Assembly (NCBI RefSeq): GCF_014779555.2 | Contig: NZ_CP094357.1 | Span: 3,596,001 to 3,660,000, forward strand | Source: Lysobacter capsici | GTDB taxonomy: Bacteria > Pseudomonadota > Gammaproteobacteria > Xanthomonadales > Xanthomonadaceae | Reading direction: 5' to 3' | Length of the DNA stretch: 64,000 nucleotides | Shown: in pieces, positions 1-8,455 of the stretch | Layout of the letters: each line of letters opens with the position of its first letter | Numbering within the stretch: position 1 is the first letter of the stretch | The notes under the pieces: model-generated | What the model saw: the letters and a program-made list of their open reading frames with translations, nothing else | Told to the model about the DNA's origin: nothing | Database searches by the model: none | Made by a program: the position numbers and the translations under genes

Positions 1-296
1 CGGCCGATGCCCGCCCCCCCCACCAACCTTGCCGCCCACCATTCACGCCTCGCGCAATCGCAATGGCTTCACGCCCCCAAAGCCATTCATGTACCCAAAC
101 GCACGCCACTCACGAAACGCAGCTCACATCACGATAAAAAGAGCATGAAGTCGCACTTCACAGGTAGGGACACGCCGATTGGTGCCCGTTGTAACCATTA
201 GGTCCGCCCAAGCGCCGCCCCTACGCCGATCCACCGGCGCCGGCGTTGGACGTGCCGCACAGCAGTTCGCGTCCCTCTCGCCCAAGGAGTTTTGGA
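1..296. other. Upstream region of the secreted protease gene
   Basis: No convincing gene is visible. A short open frame near the left edge has no ribosome binding site and unconvincing composition. The region presumably holds the promoter of the protease gene that follows. A good ribosome binding site, aaggag, lies at 284-289, eight bases before the protease start codon. Confidence 0.6.
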
Positions 297-1511
297 ATGC
301 GTAAGTTCAGTTTGTCGATCCTCACCGCCACCGTCGCCATGACCGTCTCCGGCGCGGCCCTCGCCGCCGACGACCTCGCGCCCGGCCTGAAGGCGGCCAT
401 GCAGCGCGACCTCGGCCTGTCCGGCGCCCAAGTCACCGAATACCTCAAGGCCGAGCGCTTCGCCGCCCAGCAAGAAAAAGCATTGGAGAAGCAGCTCGGC
501 CGCAACTTCGCCGGCACCTGGCTGGAGCGCAAGGCCGACGGTTCGTTCGGCGTCGTCGCCGCGACCACCTCGATCAAGGCGGCCAAGGCCGCGGCCGGCG
601 TCGAGACCCGCCAGGCCCGCCACAGCCTGAGCGCGCTCAACGCCGCCAAGGGCCAGCTCGACAGCCAACTGGCGCGCAACGGCAAGGCGCCGAAGGGCGT
701 GTACAGCTGGGCCGTGGACCTGCCGAGCAACAGCGTGATCATCGGCGTGGCGCCGGGCGCCGAAGAGGCCGCCGTCGATTTCGTCGCGCGCAGCGGCCTG
801 GACACCACCTCGGTGCGTTTCGAAACCATGGCCGAAGCCCCGCAGCGCCGCATCGCCATCCAGGGCGGCCGCGGCTACCTGCGCCAGCCGGGCGACGGCT
901 ACCTGTACGCCTGCTCGGTCGGTTTCCCGGTGACCAAGGGCACCACGCCGGGCTTCGCCACCGCCGGCCACTGCGGCAACGCCGGCGAAGTCGTCTACAA
1001 CGAAGACTCGCAGTGGGTGCCGGGCGTGCGCCTGGGCTCGTTCGCCGCGTCGAGCATGCCCTCCGGCAACGGCACCGGCCCCGACCGCGGCTGGGTGCAG
1101 GTCGACAGCACCCACACCCTGTCGGCCAGCGTCTACGGCTACGGCAGCGGCGACGTCACCGTGCGCGGCAGCACCGAAGGCGCCGTCGGCGCCGCGCTGT
1201 GCCGCTCGGGCCGCACCAGCGGCTGGCGCTGCGGCGCGATCCGCAGCAAGAACATGACCGTGTCCTACGTCGACGACGCCGGCAACCCGGACGGCACCGT
1301 GACCGGCCTGACCCAGACCACCGCGTGCGCGGAAGGCGGCGATTCGGGCGGCTCGTTCATCACCACCGCGGGCCAAGCGCAGGGCGTGCTGTCCGGCGGC
1401 AGCGGCAGCTGCAAGGGCAAGCAGGGACGCACCGGCGGCGGCAACAGCTACTACACGCCGATCAATTCGATCCTGAGTGCTTATGCGTTGACGTTGCGGA
1501 CCAGTCCGTAA
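297..1511 (+). CDS. Secreted S1E serine endopeptidase precursor, alpha-lytic protease type
   Basis: This is a 404-residue extracellular serine protease made as a preproenzyme. Residues 1-23 are a Sec signal peptide ending ALA-A. Residues about 24-185 match the alpha-lytic pro-region, the foldase typical of the family. The mature enzyme probably starts near residue 186, where IAIQGG takes the place of NIVGG in alpha-lytic protease. The catalytic triad is visible: His225 in TAGHC, Asp263 in GPDRGWV and Ser350 in GDSGGS. The motifs TVRGSTEGAVGAALCRSGR and ILSAYALTL are family hallmarks. Residues about 372-384 form a Gly/Lys-rich loop before SYYTPIN, closer to AlpB/streptogrisin-like members than to classical alpha-lytic protease. 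The start was chosen because aaggag sits at 284-289; an in-frame upstream ATG at 246 would bury the signal peptide. In Lysobacter such enzymes lyse other bacteria and degrade proteins. Confidence 0.95.
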   Translation: MRKFSLSILTATVAMTVSGAALAADDLAPGLKAAMQRDLGLSGAQVTEYLKAERFAAQQEKALEKQLGRNFAGTWLERKADGSFGVVAATTSIKAAKAAAGVETRQARHSLSALNAAKGQLDSQLARNGKAPKGVYSWAVDLPSNSVIIGVAPGAEEAAVDFVARSGLDTTSVRFETMAEAPQRRIAIQGGRGYLRQPGDGYLYACSVGFPVTKGTTPGFATAGHCGNAGEVVYNEDSQWVPGVRLGSFAASSMPSGNGTGPDRGWVQVDSTHTLSASVYGYGSGDVTVRGSTEGAVGAALCRSGRTSGWRCGAIRSKNMTVSYVDDAGNPDGTVTGLTQTTACAEGGDSGGSFITTAGQAQGVLSGGSGSCKGKQGRTGGGNSYYTPINSILSAYALTLRTSP

Positions 1512-1537
1512 TTCGAAGCGGTTGGAGTTTGAGTTGA

Positions 1538-1568
1538 AGCGCCCCGGGATTCCGGGGCGCTTTTTATT
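1538..1568 (+). terminator. Rho-independent terminator of the protease gene
   Basis: A perfect 10-bp stem (agcgccccgg / ccggggcgct) with a 4-base loop is followed by a run of T residues, 27 bases after the protease stop codon. The 296 bases from here to the next gene show no other feature. Confidence 0.9.
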
Positions 1569-1864
1569 TGCGCGGATGCTTTTCGCCAAGATCACCGTTG
1601 GTATCGATCGGGACCAATGCGTGGCCTCCTACCGCGCGATCTTCCGCATCAAATGTGCCGCAATGGATAGCGAGCGCAACTCCTGTTTGCCCTTGCGGTT
1701 AATACGCAAATCGGGAACTCTTCGGACATCCGCTCAGCCCCTCAGCAAGAGATCGCTGCATGGCATTGCTCCCGGCCAAACTGCATTCGCATTACCTCCA
1801 CACCGGCCGCGCTTTATGCTGACGTTCGCTTGTATTCGCCAGCACCCTTAAAAGGACGCCAGGC

Positions 1865-2410
1865 ATGTCTCACCTGCAAAAGATGGTTCCGCTGCTGGCG
1901 CTCTCCTTGATGTTGCAAGCCTGCGGAACGACCAGGCCTGGCAAGCAGTCTCCGCAAGAAGAGGCGATAGCGCCACCCGCAGCTAAGACGGGGTCGATCA
2001 CCGTTGAAAATCTATTGCGATGGCCGCTTGAAGGGACCGGCGGAACGGAAAAAATCCTTGCCGCGCTGGACCAAGTGTTCGAGATGAAACCCTTGCGCGC
2101 ATCGCAGTCATCCGGACAAGGCCCTGTGCGGCTCGCCGACGGTCACGTGCTCAGCTTCGCTTACGTGCGAAAGCTATCCGGCGACATCGATATCGGCATC
2201 GACCAAAACGCCTGCGTGTCGCCCGACTGGGCCGTCAAGGTGACTGGCGCGGTATTGAATCCGGTGTATCAGGATGCCCATGGCGTCGATCGCGGCAAAC
2301 AGTACGACGCTACCGGCAATGGAATGGCGTTGCGTATCAATACGACGCCTGAAACCTACCGCTGCGTGACCGCACTGCATATCTACCCATCGCCGAAGGA
2401 ACGGCCGTGA
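1865..2410 (+). CDS. Putative periplasmic lipoprotein, likely immunity protein of the adjacent effector
   Basis: The 181-residue product starts with a basic n-region, a hydrophobic stretch and the lipobox LQAC with lipidated Cys20. It is therefore an exported lipoprotein. The rest is soluble with no motif I recognise. Its stop codon overlaps the GTG start of the effector gene (GTGA at 2407-2410), so the two are translationally coupled. In Xanthomonas and Stenotrophomonas, type IV secretion effectors (X-Tfe) are typically encoded beside periplasmic lipoproteins that neutralise them (X-Tfi). The position fits that role; immunity is inferred, not shown. A purine-rich aaaagga precedes the ATG. 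Confidence 0.75.
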   Translation: MSHLQKMVPLLALSLMLQACGTTRPGKQSPQEEAIAPPAAKTGSITVENLLRWPLEGTGGTEKILAALDQVFEMKPLRASQSSGQGPVRLADGHVLSFAYVRKLSGDIDIGIDQNACVSPDWAVKVTGAVLNPVYQDAHGVDRGKQYDATGNGMALRINTTPETYRCVTALHIYPSPKERP

Positions 2411-3582
2411 ACGCAACGCTTGACCGCGACAACGCTCATCTCAAGAAGAGCGCTCAATTCGAGTCCATGCCCGAACACGTTCAACGCTGGGTTCTGGCGT
2501 CGCCACATGCCACAGAAGCGTTCTCGGAATTTTTCGACAAGGGTGGGCGGTTCGCTCCCAATCCAGACAATGGACTTCCCTACTACACCCCGACGAACCC
2601 ACCCACCATCGCGGTCGATCAGGCCCAATGGACGCAACTGCAAGCACCCGATGCAGCCGAGTATCCGCAACGCCATCTGTTCGGCACATTAGCTCACGAG
2701 ATAGGCCACGACCGCTTCAACACCGGCAACATCCTGTTCAAAGGCGGCTCCGCCGACGACTACGTGCAGTACCGGGCCGGCCTGGAAGCGCAAGCGATTT
2801 TCACCGCCTTCCCGATCTTCAAGGACCTGGAGAAAGATCCCGCCTTCGCCAAGGAGTTCCCATTCGGCTCAATCGGCTACCTCAACGGGCTGGAACTGGG
2901 CACGCTGTACAAGTCCTGGCGCAGCGGCGAGCTGGACGACAAAACCGTCGTCGACCGGATCGCGGCCAAGGTCCCCGCCTCCACGTACACACTCGGCAAC
3001 CCACCCGCGGATTTGAACCAGGACGGCGCCATCACCCATCGGGATGCCTATCTGCGCGACTACCAGCGCATGATCGACCAGCGTCCGGAAATGGCAAAAC
3101 CGCCTCAGGCCCAGTCCCAGATTTCCGTGGCGGCGCCCACCCACCTCAATGAGCACGATCAGAGGATGCTGGACCAGATCCGCAGCGGCGCGCTCACCGC
3201 CCTGCAAGGAACCGGGCGGACCCTCGACGGCGAAACACTTGAACGCCTGAGCCATTGCCTTCTTGCCGAATGCAAGGACGGCCGAGACAGACATCCCGGA
3301 GCGCACGACTATTCGTATTCAAGCAATGCCTTGAACCGAGTCGACCACGTAGTCACGAGTAAAGACGGCCACAACCTGTTCGCGGTCGAAGGCCGATTGG
3401 GTGATCCGGCCGCAAAGTTCGCCGTGGTGTCGGTCGACAAAGCGATCCAGACGCCCATTGAACTGTCAGATCAAAAACTCCTTGCCGCGAATCAAAGCAT
3501 CGCTCAAGAACGCGCATCGATACAGCAACAAGGCTTAGGACTGGACCAGGGTGATCCAAGTCGAGGCGGGCCGATGCGATAG
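2407..3582 (+). CDS. Putative X-T4SS antibacterial effector: HExxH metallopeptidase-like N-terminus with C-terminal XVIPCD-like domain
   Basis: The 391-residue protein starts at a GTG overlapping the upstream stop. There is no signal peptide. Residues 97-101 are HEIGH, a zincin zinc-binding motif; Glu127 in RAGLEAQAIF is a possible third ligand. Residues 202-215 (DLNQDGAITHRDAY) look like an EF-hand/dockerin calcium loop. From about residue 248 the sequence resembles the XVIPCD secretion domain: a helical segment, then NALNRVDHVVTS, GHNLFAVEG and a Q/A-rich tail ending at 391. Known proteins with this domain are delivered into neighbouring bacteria by a VirB/VirD4-type system. I infer a metal-dependent hydrolase acting on the target's envelope; peptidase versus peptidoglycan-hydrolase activity cannot be decided. 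The secretion apparatus is not in this window. GC content is lower than in the flanking housekeeping genes. Confidence 0.75.
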   Translation: MNATLDRDNAHLKKSAQFESMPEHVQRWVLASPHATEAFSEFFDKGGRFAPNPDNGLPYYTPTNPPTIAVDQAQWTQLQAPDAAEYPQRHLFGTLAHEIGHDRFNTGNILFKGGSADDYVQYRAGLEAQAIFTAFPIFKDLEKDPAFAKEFPFGSIGYLNGLELGTLYKSWRSGELDDKTVVDRIAAKVPASTYTLGNPPADLNQDGAITHRDAYLRDYQRMIDQRPEMAKPPQAQSQISVAAPTHLNEHDQRMLDQIRSGALTALQGTGRTLDGETLERLSHCLLAECKDGRDRHPGAHDYSYSSNALNRVDHVVTSKDGHNLFAVEGRLGDPAAKFAVVSVDKAIQTPIELSDQKLLAANQSIAQERASIQQQGLGLDQGDPSRGGPMR

Positions 3583-3667
3583 CGATCCAGGTTGCATCCC
3601 TCGCACCCAGCTCGATTGTCGCCTGCACTACGAACTGCGACACGACAGGCTAGAACGCACCGATGAC

Positions 3668-4369
3668 ATGAACTTAAAGAATTTCACCGCAATCATTGTC
3701 ACAGCACTGGGTTTGACCGCGTGCCAGCAAGGGAACGCTACGGCAGATCGCTTAGATGGCGGCAATCCCATCAGCGTCGCGAAGCAGGCCGCGCCATCCG
3801 AAGCGAGCGACTTGCAGACCCTCGCCACCGTGTTCGCAAGCGACAAAGGCCGAGACTGGACTGCGTACCGCTCGCTGCCCAGAATCGACTGGGCCGATGC
3901 CACTCACACGCAGCGCCAAGCCGGCCGTTATTCGCAGCGCGCAACTATCCTGTTGCGGGGGTTCTCCGTTCGGGAGATACCCAATGGAAGACCTGGGTCG
4001 GACTACAAAGTCGTCGAACGCAACGAGGGCGAATCCACGCTCTCCATTGATGGGTCTGAGTCGGAGGTGGAATCCATTTCCATCAGCAAGCCCTTCTACT
4101 CCGACGACTACTTGAACATCCTCAAGACGCAGTTCGGCGCTTCAGCCGCGGTCTCCCTGGTTGCCGACCAATGCGCCCCTGGCGAATACGAAGAAGGTGC
4201 GGGAAGCGGCGCCTTCTTCGCAATTTCTCTCGGCGACGGCAACAAGCTCTATGTCGAGGCCAGCCAGCAGGATGGTGGCAAATACACTGCAGGCTTTACC
4301 GTGTTCAAACTGACACGAGCCCCGCCATCCCAGGCCATAGCCCAATTGAACTGCAAGCAAGGCAGATAG
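3668..4369 (+). CDS. Putative lipoprotein downstream of the effector
   Basis: The 233-residue product has a lipoprotein signal peptide with lipobox LTAC and Cys19. After the cysteine comes a polar linker and a mixed alpha/beta region with no family I recognise. It follows the effector by 85 bases on the same strand. It could be a second immunity protein or an accessory lipoprotein. The ATG at 3668 was chosen because it begins the signal peptide; the longer open frame upstream overlaps the effector gene and has no signal. Confidence 0.7.
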   Translation: MNLKNFTAIIVTALGLTACQQGNATADRLDGGNPISVAKQAAPSEASDLQTLATVFASDKGRDWTAYRSLPRIDWADATHTQRQAGRYSQRATILLRGFSVREIPNGRPGSDYKVVERNEGESTLSIDGSESEVESISISKPFYSDDYLNILKTQFGASAAVSLVADQCAPGEYEEGAGSGAFFAISLGDGNKLYVEASQQDGGKYTAGFTVFKLTRAPPSQAIAQLNCKQGR

Positions 4370-4545
4370 CGACGTGGAACGGGGGATCACCATGTATTTC
4401 AACGAAACCACCACGTCGGCACTGTGTGGATCTACAAAGTCCGGTCCCCGAAGCCTGCCTAAACCGACACCCAGGTATCCGACGCGTACGCGATCGGCCA
4501 GTCTCGCATTGCTATGCTTCGCCTGCCCTTCTACATAACACAGCC

Positions 4546-4959
4546 ATGGATGCCGAGTCGTTCCGCAGCACATTCGAAAACTTTCTAGGCACAGAGCGCT
4601 TCGTCAAATTCGTCCGCCAAGGCGCGGTGCCGCGCCTGCTGTACTGGCAGGAGCGCGAGTGGGATCGCTTCATCGAGAAACACCCGGAGTTTGCCTCCGC
4701 GTTACCCCAGTTGGAGGTGCTGCTGCGCTTCTGTTTTCTGCACCGACAAGAGTTGGTACAGGACCGCATCGAAGTGTTTCACGGCACCGTCCGATATGAC
4801 GATGCATACATGGCCGAGCATAAACGTCTGTTTCCCTACGCAAACGCCGCGCCTTACATCACTCACGGCCGCAACTATCCAGACGACACCATCGAAGTAT
4901 GGCATTGCCCGCGCTGCCGGCAGCTCGCGGCTCGCTATACGTTCGGAAGGGAAGATTAA
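4546..4959 (+). CDS. Hypothetical protein, 137 aa
   Basis: A soluble 137-residue protein that I do not recognise. The N-terminal two thirds is rich in Phe, Arg, Glu and Leu, and probably helical. Near the C-terminus HCPRCRQL contains one CxxC pair. The preceding 176 bases after the lipoprotein gene are non-coding. It may belong to the effector/immunity block as cargo, but there is no direct evidence for that. Confidence 0.6.
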   Translation: MDAESFRSTFENFLGTERFVKFVRQGAVPRLLYWQEREWDRFIEKHPEFASALPQLEVLLRFCFLHRQELVQDRIEVFHGTVRYDDAYMAEHKRLFPYANAAPYITHGRNYPDDTIEVWHCPRCRQLAARYTFGRED

Positions 4960-5419
4960 GTTCCTGCTGACGACACGTACGATATCGGCCCTGCAGGCTC
5001 TTTTAATCCGCTGCCGAAAAATTCGCCATCTGGTCCGCATGCGCTTCCACGAACGCTGGGCGACTCGTGCCGCGGGCTATGTAGTCGCGGCAAGCCGAGG
5101 CTCAATCAGTCGTTCGACCAGAGACAGCATCTCGCAGATGAGGGGGCGGCGACGAAGGACATCCGCGCCAGCCCACGCGCGCTGCACCAACACTGCCTCC
5201 ACGGGCTCCAGCGGCTTATTGACGGTAGAACAGGGGGCAGAGTGCAATTTTTTCAGCAGCTAAATTGCACTCTGACCCCTGTTTTCGATCAACTCGGGCA
5301 TGCGGCGTCTCCCGGTGTGGAGCGCCGTAATGTGCCGGCGCTGAAAATTGTGCCAACGGTAACGGTTGTGATTCGCGCGCTGTTAGCGCTAATGCATTTT
5401 GGGACCGAGTGCACCGATG
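4960..5419. other. Intergenic region with no convincing gene
   Basis: About 460 bases without a supported open frame. The only recognisable structure is the long inverted repeat at 5230-5282, described separately. The region could be the decayed edge of an insertion next to the AT-rich island. Confidence 0.5.
5230..5282. repeat. Palindromic repeat with near-perfect 21-bp arms
   Basis: The arms at 5230-5250 and 5262-5282 are reverse complements with a single mismatch, separated by an 11-base spacer. The core, ttgcactctgacccctg, is one I recognise as a dispersed gammaproteobacterial palindrome, often linked to REP-associated tyrosine transposases. It could also act as a transcription stop. No transposase gene is adjacent. 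Confidence 0.75.
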
Positions 5420-5659
5420 CTAGGACTCCAACGGCGTCACCGCCTGGGCGACGCAGTCGATCTCGTCGGCTAAGCGGTCGAAGCAGTGAGCCAGGGCGTC
5501 GGCGGAGAGGTAGACGACGTCGAGGCTGTTCCCGCCTTGGGGTTCGGTGAGTTGAGCTAGGAGGCGGAGTTGGTCGCGGATTTGGGTTAGAGCTAGGTGG
5601 GCCGCGGCGGGGAGCCGAAAAGTCTGAATTAGCGCTGGCATACGGCGTCTATCATTCAT
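5420..5659 (-). CDS. Small protein resembling the XAC0095 family
   Basis: A 79-residue protein: an N-terminal segment with FRLPAAAHLALTQIRDQL, then a helical, leucine-rich remainder. Short proteins of this type (Leu/Pro motif followed by an HLAL..LRDQL-like helix) are common in Xanthomonadaceae as XAC0095-like proteins of unknown function. The assignment is by resemblance only. It is transcribed towards the palindromic repeat, away from the AT-rich island. Confidence 0.6.
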   Translation of the reverse strand: MNDRRRMPALIQTFRLPAAAHLALTQIRDQLRLLAQLTEPQGGNSLDVVYLSADALAHCFDRLADEIDCVAQAVTPLES

Positions 5660-5765
5660 AAATGATCCTATGAGTCACGGTGCGCCTAATGCTAACCGTA
5701 GCTCGAGAGCATTCAAAATTCGAATAAACCGGAACCTTTCACACCCACCCGCACACCTCACGGCA

Positions 5766-6569
5766 TCAATTAAGCCGGTGATCCCAGGATCCAGATTTAA
5801 TCTTAAAATCGATTCCAACCGTGGCCCCCAACGGCCAGCCACTCTCATCTCGCCAAGTATCATCACGGACGGAATTAAGCAATTGGACATCTCGCTGCCC
5901 CGCCCTGCAAGACAACTCATAAACAACTTCTGTTTTCCAATTGACCCCCTCGAGACTGCGATAAGAAGTTATTATTTGCACATCAACTGACCGCCTCGCT
6001 GTCAACTCACTTAAAAAATAATCCAGATCCGCATCACGCAACTTCAATTCAATCGGCATTTCTTGAACACCGCCCTGCAATAAAGGCTCATCGATAGAAA
6101 GCGTGCAATATACTGCCCGCGTCCGAATTTTTATTTTTGCCAAAACATTGAGAGCGGCATCTGTAGTTTGATTTTGTAACCCTAGACTAAATTTTATAGA
6201 CATGGGATTTCCTTCAACATGCACATCAGGGCGGAAAGCTTCAACCCCCCCTTCTCTAGATAGCGACCCAAGCACTAATGGCTTCCTGGACTCTCGCCTA
6301 GAGCGCGACTCCACCCACAACGTGAGCGCAATTGCGCCCAGCGCCAAGCCAGAAAAAAGTGCGTTAATAGCACCGAACATATCTCCGACAGCGCCGAACG
6401 CCGATAGATCAGCGCATTTGTTTGCATCGCGCGTTGCGGCAACACAATCGGAAACTCCAGAACTCAAATAGGATGCAATGTGCGGAATAAGCAGCAGTGA
6501 GCCAAGCCATATACCAAAAACTGCAGCCACCGCAGTAAGCACCAAGAAAAATCGCAAAAGGCCACTCAT
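5766..6569 (-). CDS. Two-TM membrane protein resembling putative phage abortive-infection (putAbi) proteins
   Basis: The 267-residue protein has a first membrane helix at about 5-29 and a second at about 63-86. The second carries the pattern GDMFGAINALFSGLALGAI. A GD-F-G--NALFSGLA motif is typical of a large group of two-helix proteins often annotated as putative phage abortive infection proteins. Cys42 and Cys52 lie between the helices. The cytoplasmic or periplasmic remainder (about 90-267) is beta-rich with no recognised motif. Its ATG overlaps the DUF262 stop codon by one base, so the two are coupled. Base composition is clearly lower in GC than the window average, suggesting acquisition by transfer. 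Confidence 0.7.
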   Translation of the reverse strand: MSGLLRFFLVLTAVAAVFGIWLGSLLLIPHIASYLSSGVSDCVAATRDANKCADLSAFGAVGDMFGAINALFSGLALGAIALTLWVESRSRRESRKPLVLGSLSREGGVEAFRPDVHVEGNPMSIKFSLGLQNQTTDAALNVLAKIKIRTRAVYCTLSIDEPLLQGGVQEMPIELKLRDADLDYFLSELTARRSVDVQIITSYRSLEGVNWKTEVVYELSCRAGQRDVQLLNSVRDDTWRDESGWPLGATVGIDFKIKSGSWDHRLN

Positions 6570-8119
6570 TAGACTCCTCCTGGAATCACACGCCCGAACA
6601 TCTCCGCATACTTATCCGGCCCTCGCTCAAGGGAAGGCAAATCGATAAACTGGGTCTCATAGCGATCTTGCAATGCTTCTTGGCTAATCCCGTACGCCAT
6701 GGGGCTATGCTGAACCTTGGTGAGAGTACGATCGGACTCTCCAGACAGGACGATTAACTTATTGAAGCTGTCATGCACTCCGACTTTGACAAGTCGATTT
6801 CCCTCGATAATTCGAAAAGCAACCGAAGTTGCTTCATGAAGGGGGCGACCTGAAATAGGATCTATCGCGCCAGCACTAGCTAAAAGGCAAGCAAACGCTT
6901 TCATTGCCAAGCCGTTGCGCTTGGCCGGCTGTTCATAAATCGAGAAATCAGCTGCATATCTTTCTCTAGCTAAATCGCTTCCACGGCCTTGGAAAATTTG
7001 ATCCGCGTCAGAGACTACTTTAGTATTTGCAGCCTGTGAATAAGTCTGAGTAAATGCACTTCCCCAGAACCATCCTTTAAGCGCGTACTCATCCATGCCG
7101 TAGCGATCGCTAGCATGGAGCCATGCCGCCACCCCAAGGATCATTGCTGCGGATGGAATCACATCTGCGCAAAAAACCCCTAATTCTCTCTTCGCATATT
7201 TTAGCGCAGCTTCGTAGAGATTAACTGCAGGCCCCCACGCGTCGCGAATCCGCTGTTTATCGAGCTGTAACAAGTCCCCTTGGCGTACGCCTCTTGACTC
7301 ATTGCGCCCCGCTTCGCCGCGAATGAGTAATGCCACCAACTTAAGTACCTCCAAAGGATCCACACCGAACAGGCTAATAAGATCACAGCGATCTTGAGCG
7401 GCTTCCCATTCATCACGGAGATGAAAGCCAGTGGGATACATGATCGCAACAATCAAATCAAACGCATTAAGCTTTACTCCTGTTCGATTCAAAGTCTCAA
7501 AAATCCTGGCCAAGGCCTCCAACTGGATCTTCTGATCCAACTGAATACCCATAACCTTATAAACTTTTGCCTGGAGCCCAGCAAGCGAAGTTTCTCGCTG
7601 TTTCACATACAATCGTTGCAAGCGAGGATCTTCAATCTGCTCAAGCCAAGAGTAAAAATTATCAAGCTCCCAGACATCCGAAATAAGGGCGATCCGAGCA
7701 TCTGCGCGAGAAACAACCGATCCAAACTGCTTCTGAAAAGATTGTCGCCTATCCCACTTTATGTAATCTTCGCCATATTGCGTAAGAATATTAAAATCAA
7801 CATAGTAGCAAAAATCGGAAACATCATTGACGGCATGAAAAAGAGACGTGAGCCGTTGCTGGCCATCTAGGACATACAGATCTAACTCGCTATCTCCAAC
7901 TGGAGGCGCACTCTCGATGGCTCGTACACCAAAAGGCTGAGGCCCACTTAATAGCAGAAGCGAGCCGATCGGCCATTGTTTTGCGACGCTATCAAGTAGC
8001 TCTACGACGCGAGAGGGGTTCCAAACGAAATCGCGCTGAAAATCCGGAAGCGCCAAGCGCCCGGTACGAATCCACTGAATTAATTTATCTACAGAATACT
8101 GTACCGACTGGAACTCCAT
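6569..8119 (-). CDS. DUF262 domain protein (GmrSD-like, ParB-fold)
   Basis: The 516-residue protein opens with a DUF262 domain: LALPDFQRDFVW at 22-33 and LYVLDGQQRLTSLF at 81-94. DGQQR is the diagnostic nucleotide-handling motif of this ParB-like fold. DUF262 proteins include the GmrS/BrxU branch of type IV restriction enzymes and other phage-defence proteins. The C-terminal part contains NKLIVLSGESDRTLTK, which resembles the metal-finger segment of the DUF1524 HNH nuclease, but a full HNH triad is not evident, so this half may be degenerate. The gene is coupled to the downstream putAbi-like membrane gene. Role in defence is inferred from family and context. Confidence 0.8.
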   Translation of the reverse strand: MEFQSVQYSVDKLIQWIRTGRLALPDFQRDFVWNPSRVVELLDSVAKQWPIGSLLLLSGPQPFGVRAIESAPPVGDSELDLYVLDGQQRLTSLFHAVNDVSDFCYYVDFNILTQYGEDYIKWDRRQSFQKQFGSVVSRADARIALISDVWELDNFYSWLEQIEDPRLQRLYVKQRETSLAGLQAKVYKVMGIQLDQKIQLEALARIFETLNRTGVKLNAFDLIVAIMYPTGFHLRDEWEAAQDRCDLISLFGVDPLEVLKLVALLIRGEAGRNESRGVRQGDLLQLDKQRIRDAWGPAVNLYEAALKYAKRELGVFCADVIPSAAMILGVAAWLHASDRYGMDEYALKGWFWGSAFTQTYSQAANTKVVSDADQIFQGRGSDLARERYAADFSIYEQPAKRNGLAMKAFACLLASAGAIDPISGRPLHEATSVAFRIIEGNRLVKVGVHDSFNKLIVLSGESDRTLTKVQHSPMAYGISQEALQDRYETQFIDLPSLERGPDKYAEMFGRVIPGGV

Positions 8120-8455
8120 CTCTCCCCCAATAGTTCTGCTTAAGTGAAAAATTCACTCATAGCAAAAAGCAATAGCAACAAACTCCTATTAAAACTGATC
8201 CAACAGAATTCAACGATAAACGTTAAAAACGGCTATTCCACAATCTCATATTCAGACATTTCCTTTGCCGCAGACGGAAAGTCCACCGATCTCACCACCG
8301 ACAAAATGACTGATCCTTGCCTGATCAAGAGTCTTATCCACTCCGCCGCAGTTTAAGACAGCAGCAGGATCACAACTTTACCACCCAGAGACCTCAATCT
8401 GATCTCTATTTTCTGCACACCCATAATCTCAAACAATCATAATGCTGCGAAAATT
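8120..8455. other. AT-rich spacer inside the island
   Basis: This 336-base stretch separates the kinase/TPR pair from the DUF262/membrane pair. A 70-codon frame on the plus strand (8144-8356) has no ribosome binding site and runs against all its neighbours, so I do not call it. The spacer probably contains the promoter of the DUF262 gene and the end of the TPR transcript. Confidence 0.5.

Noticed and set aside
7-201. A 64-codon frame at the left edge
   Set aside because: No ribosome binding site, no known motif and unusual His/Lys/Pro composition.
198-1595. A 465-codon minus-strand frame opposite the protease
   Set aside because: Ala/Gly/Arg low-complexity antisense shadow of a well-supported protease gene.
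8144-8356. A 70-codon plus-strand frame inside the AT-rich island
   Set aside because: No ribosome binding site, opposite to all neighbours, and no protein-like features beyond being open.
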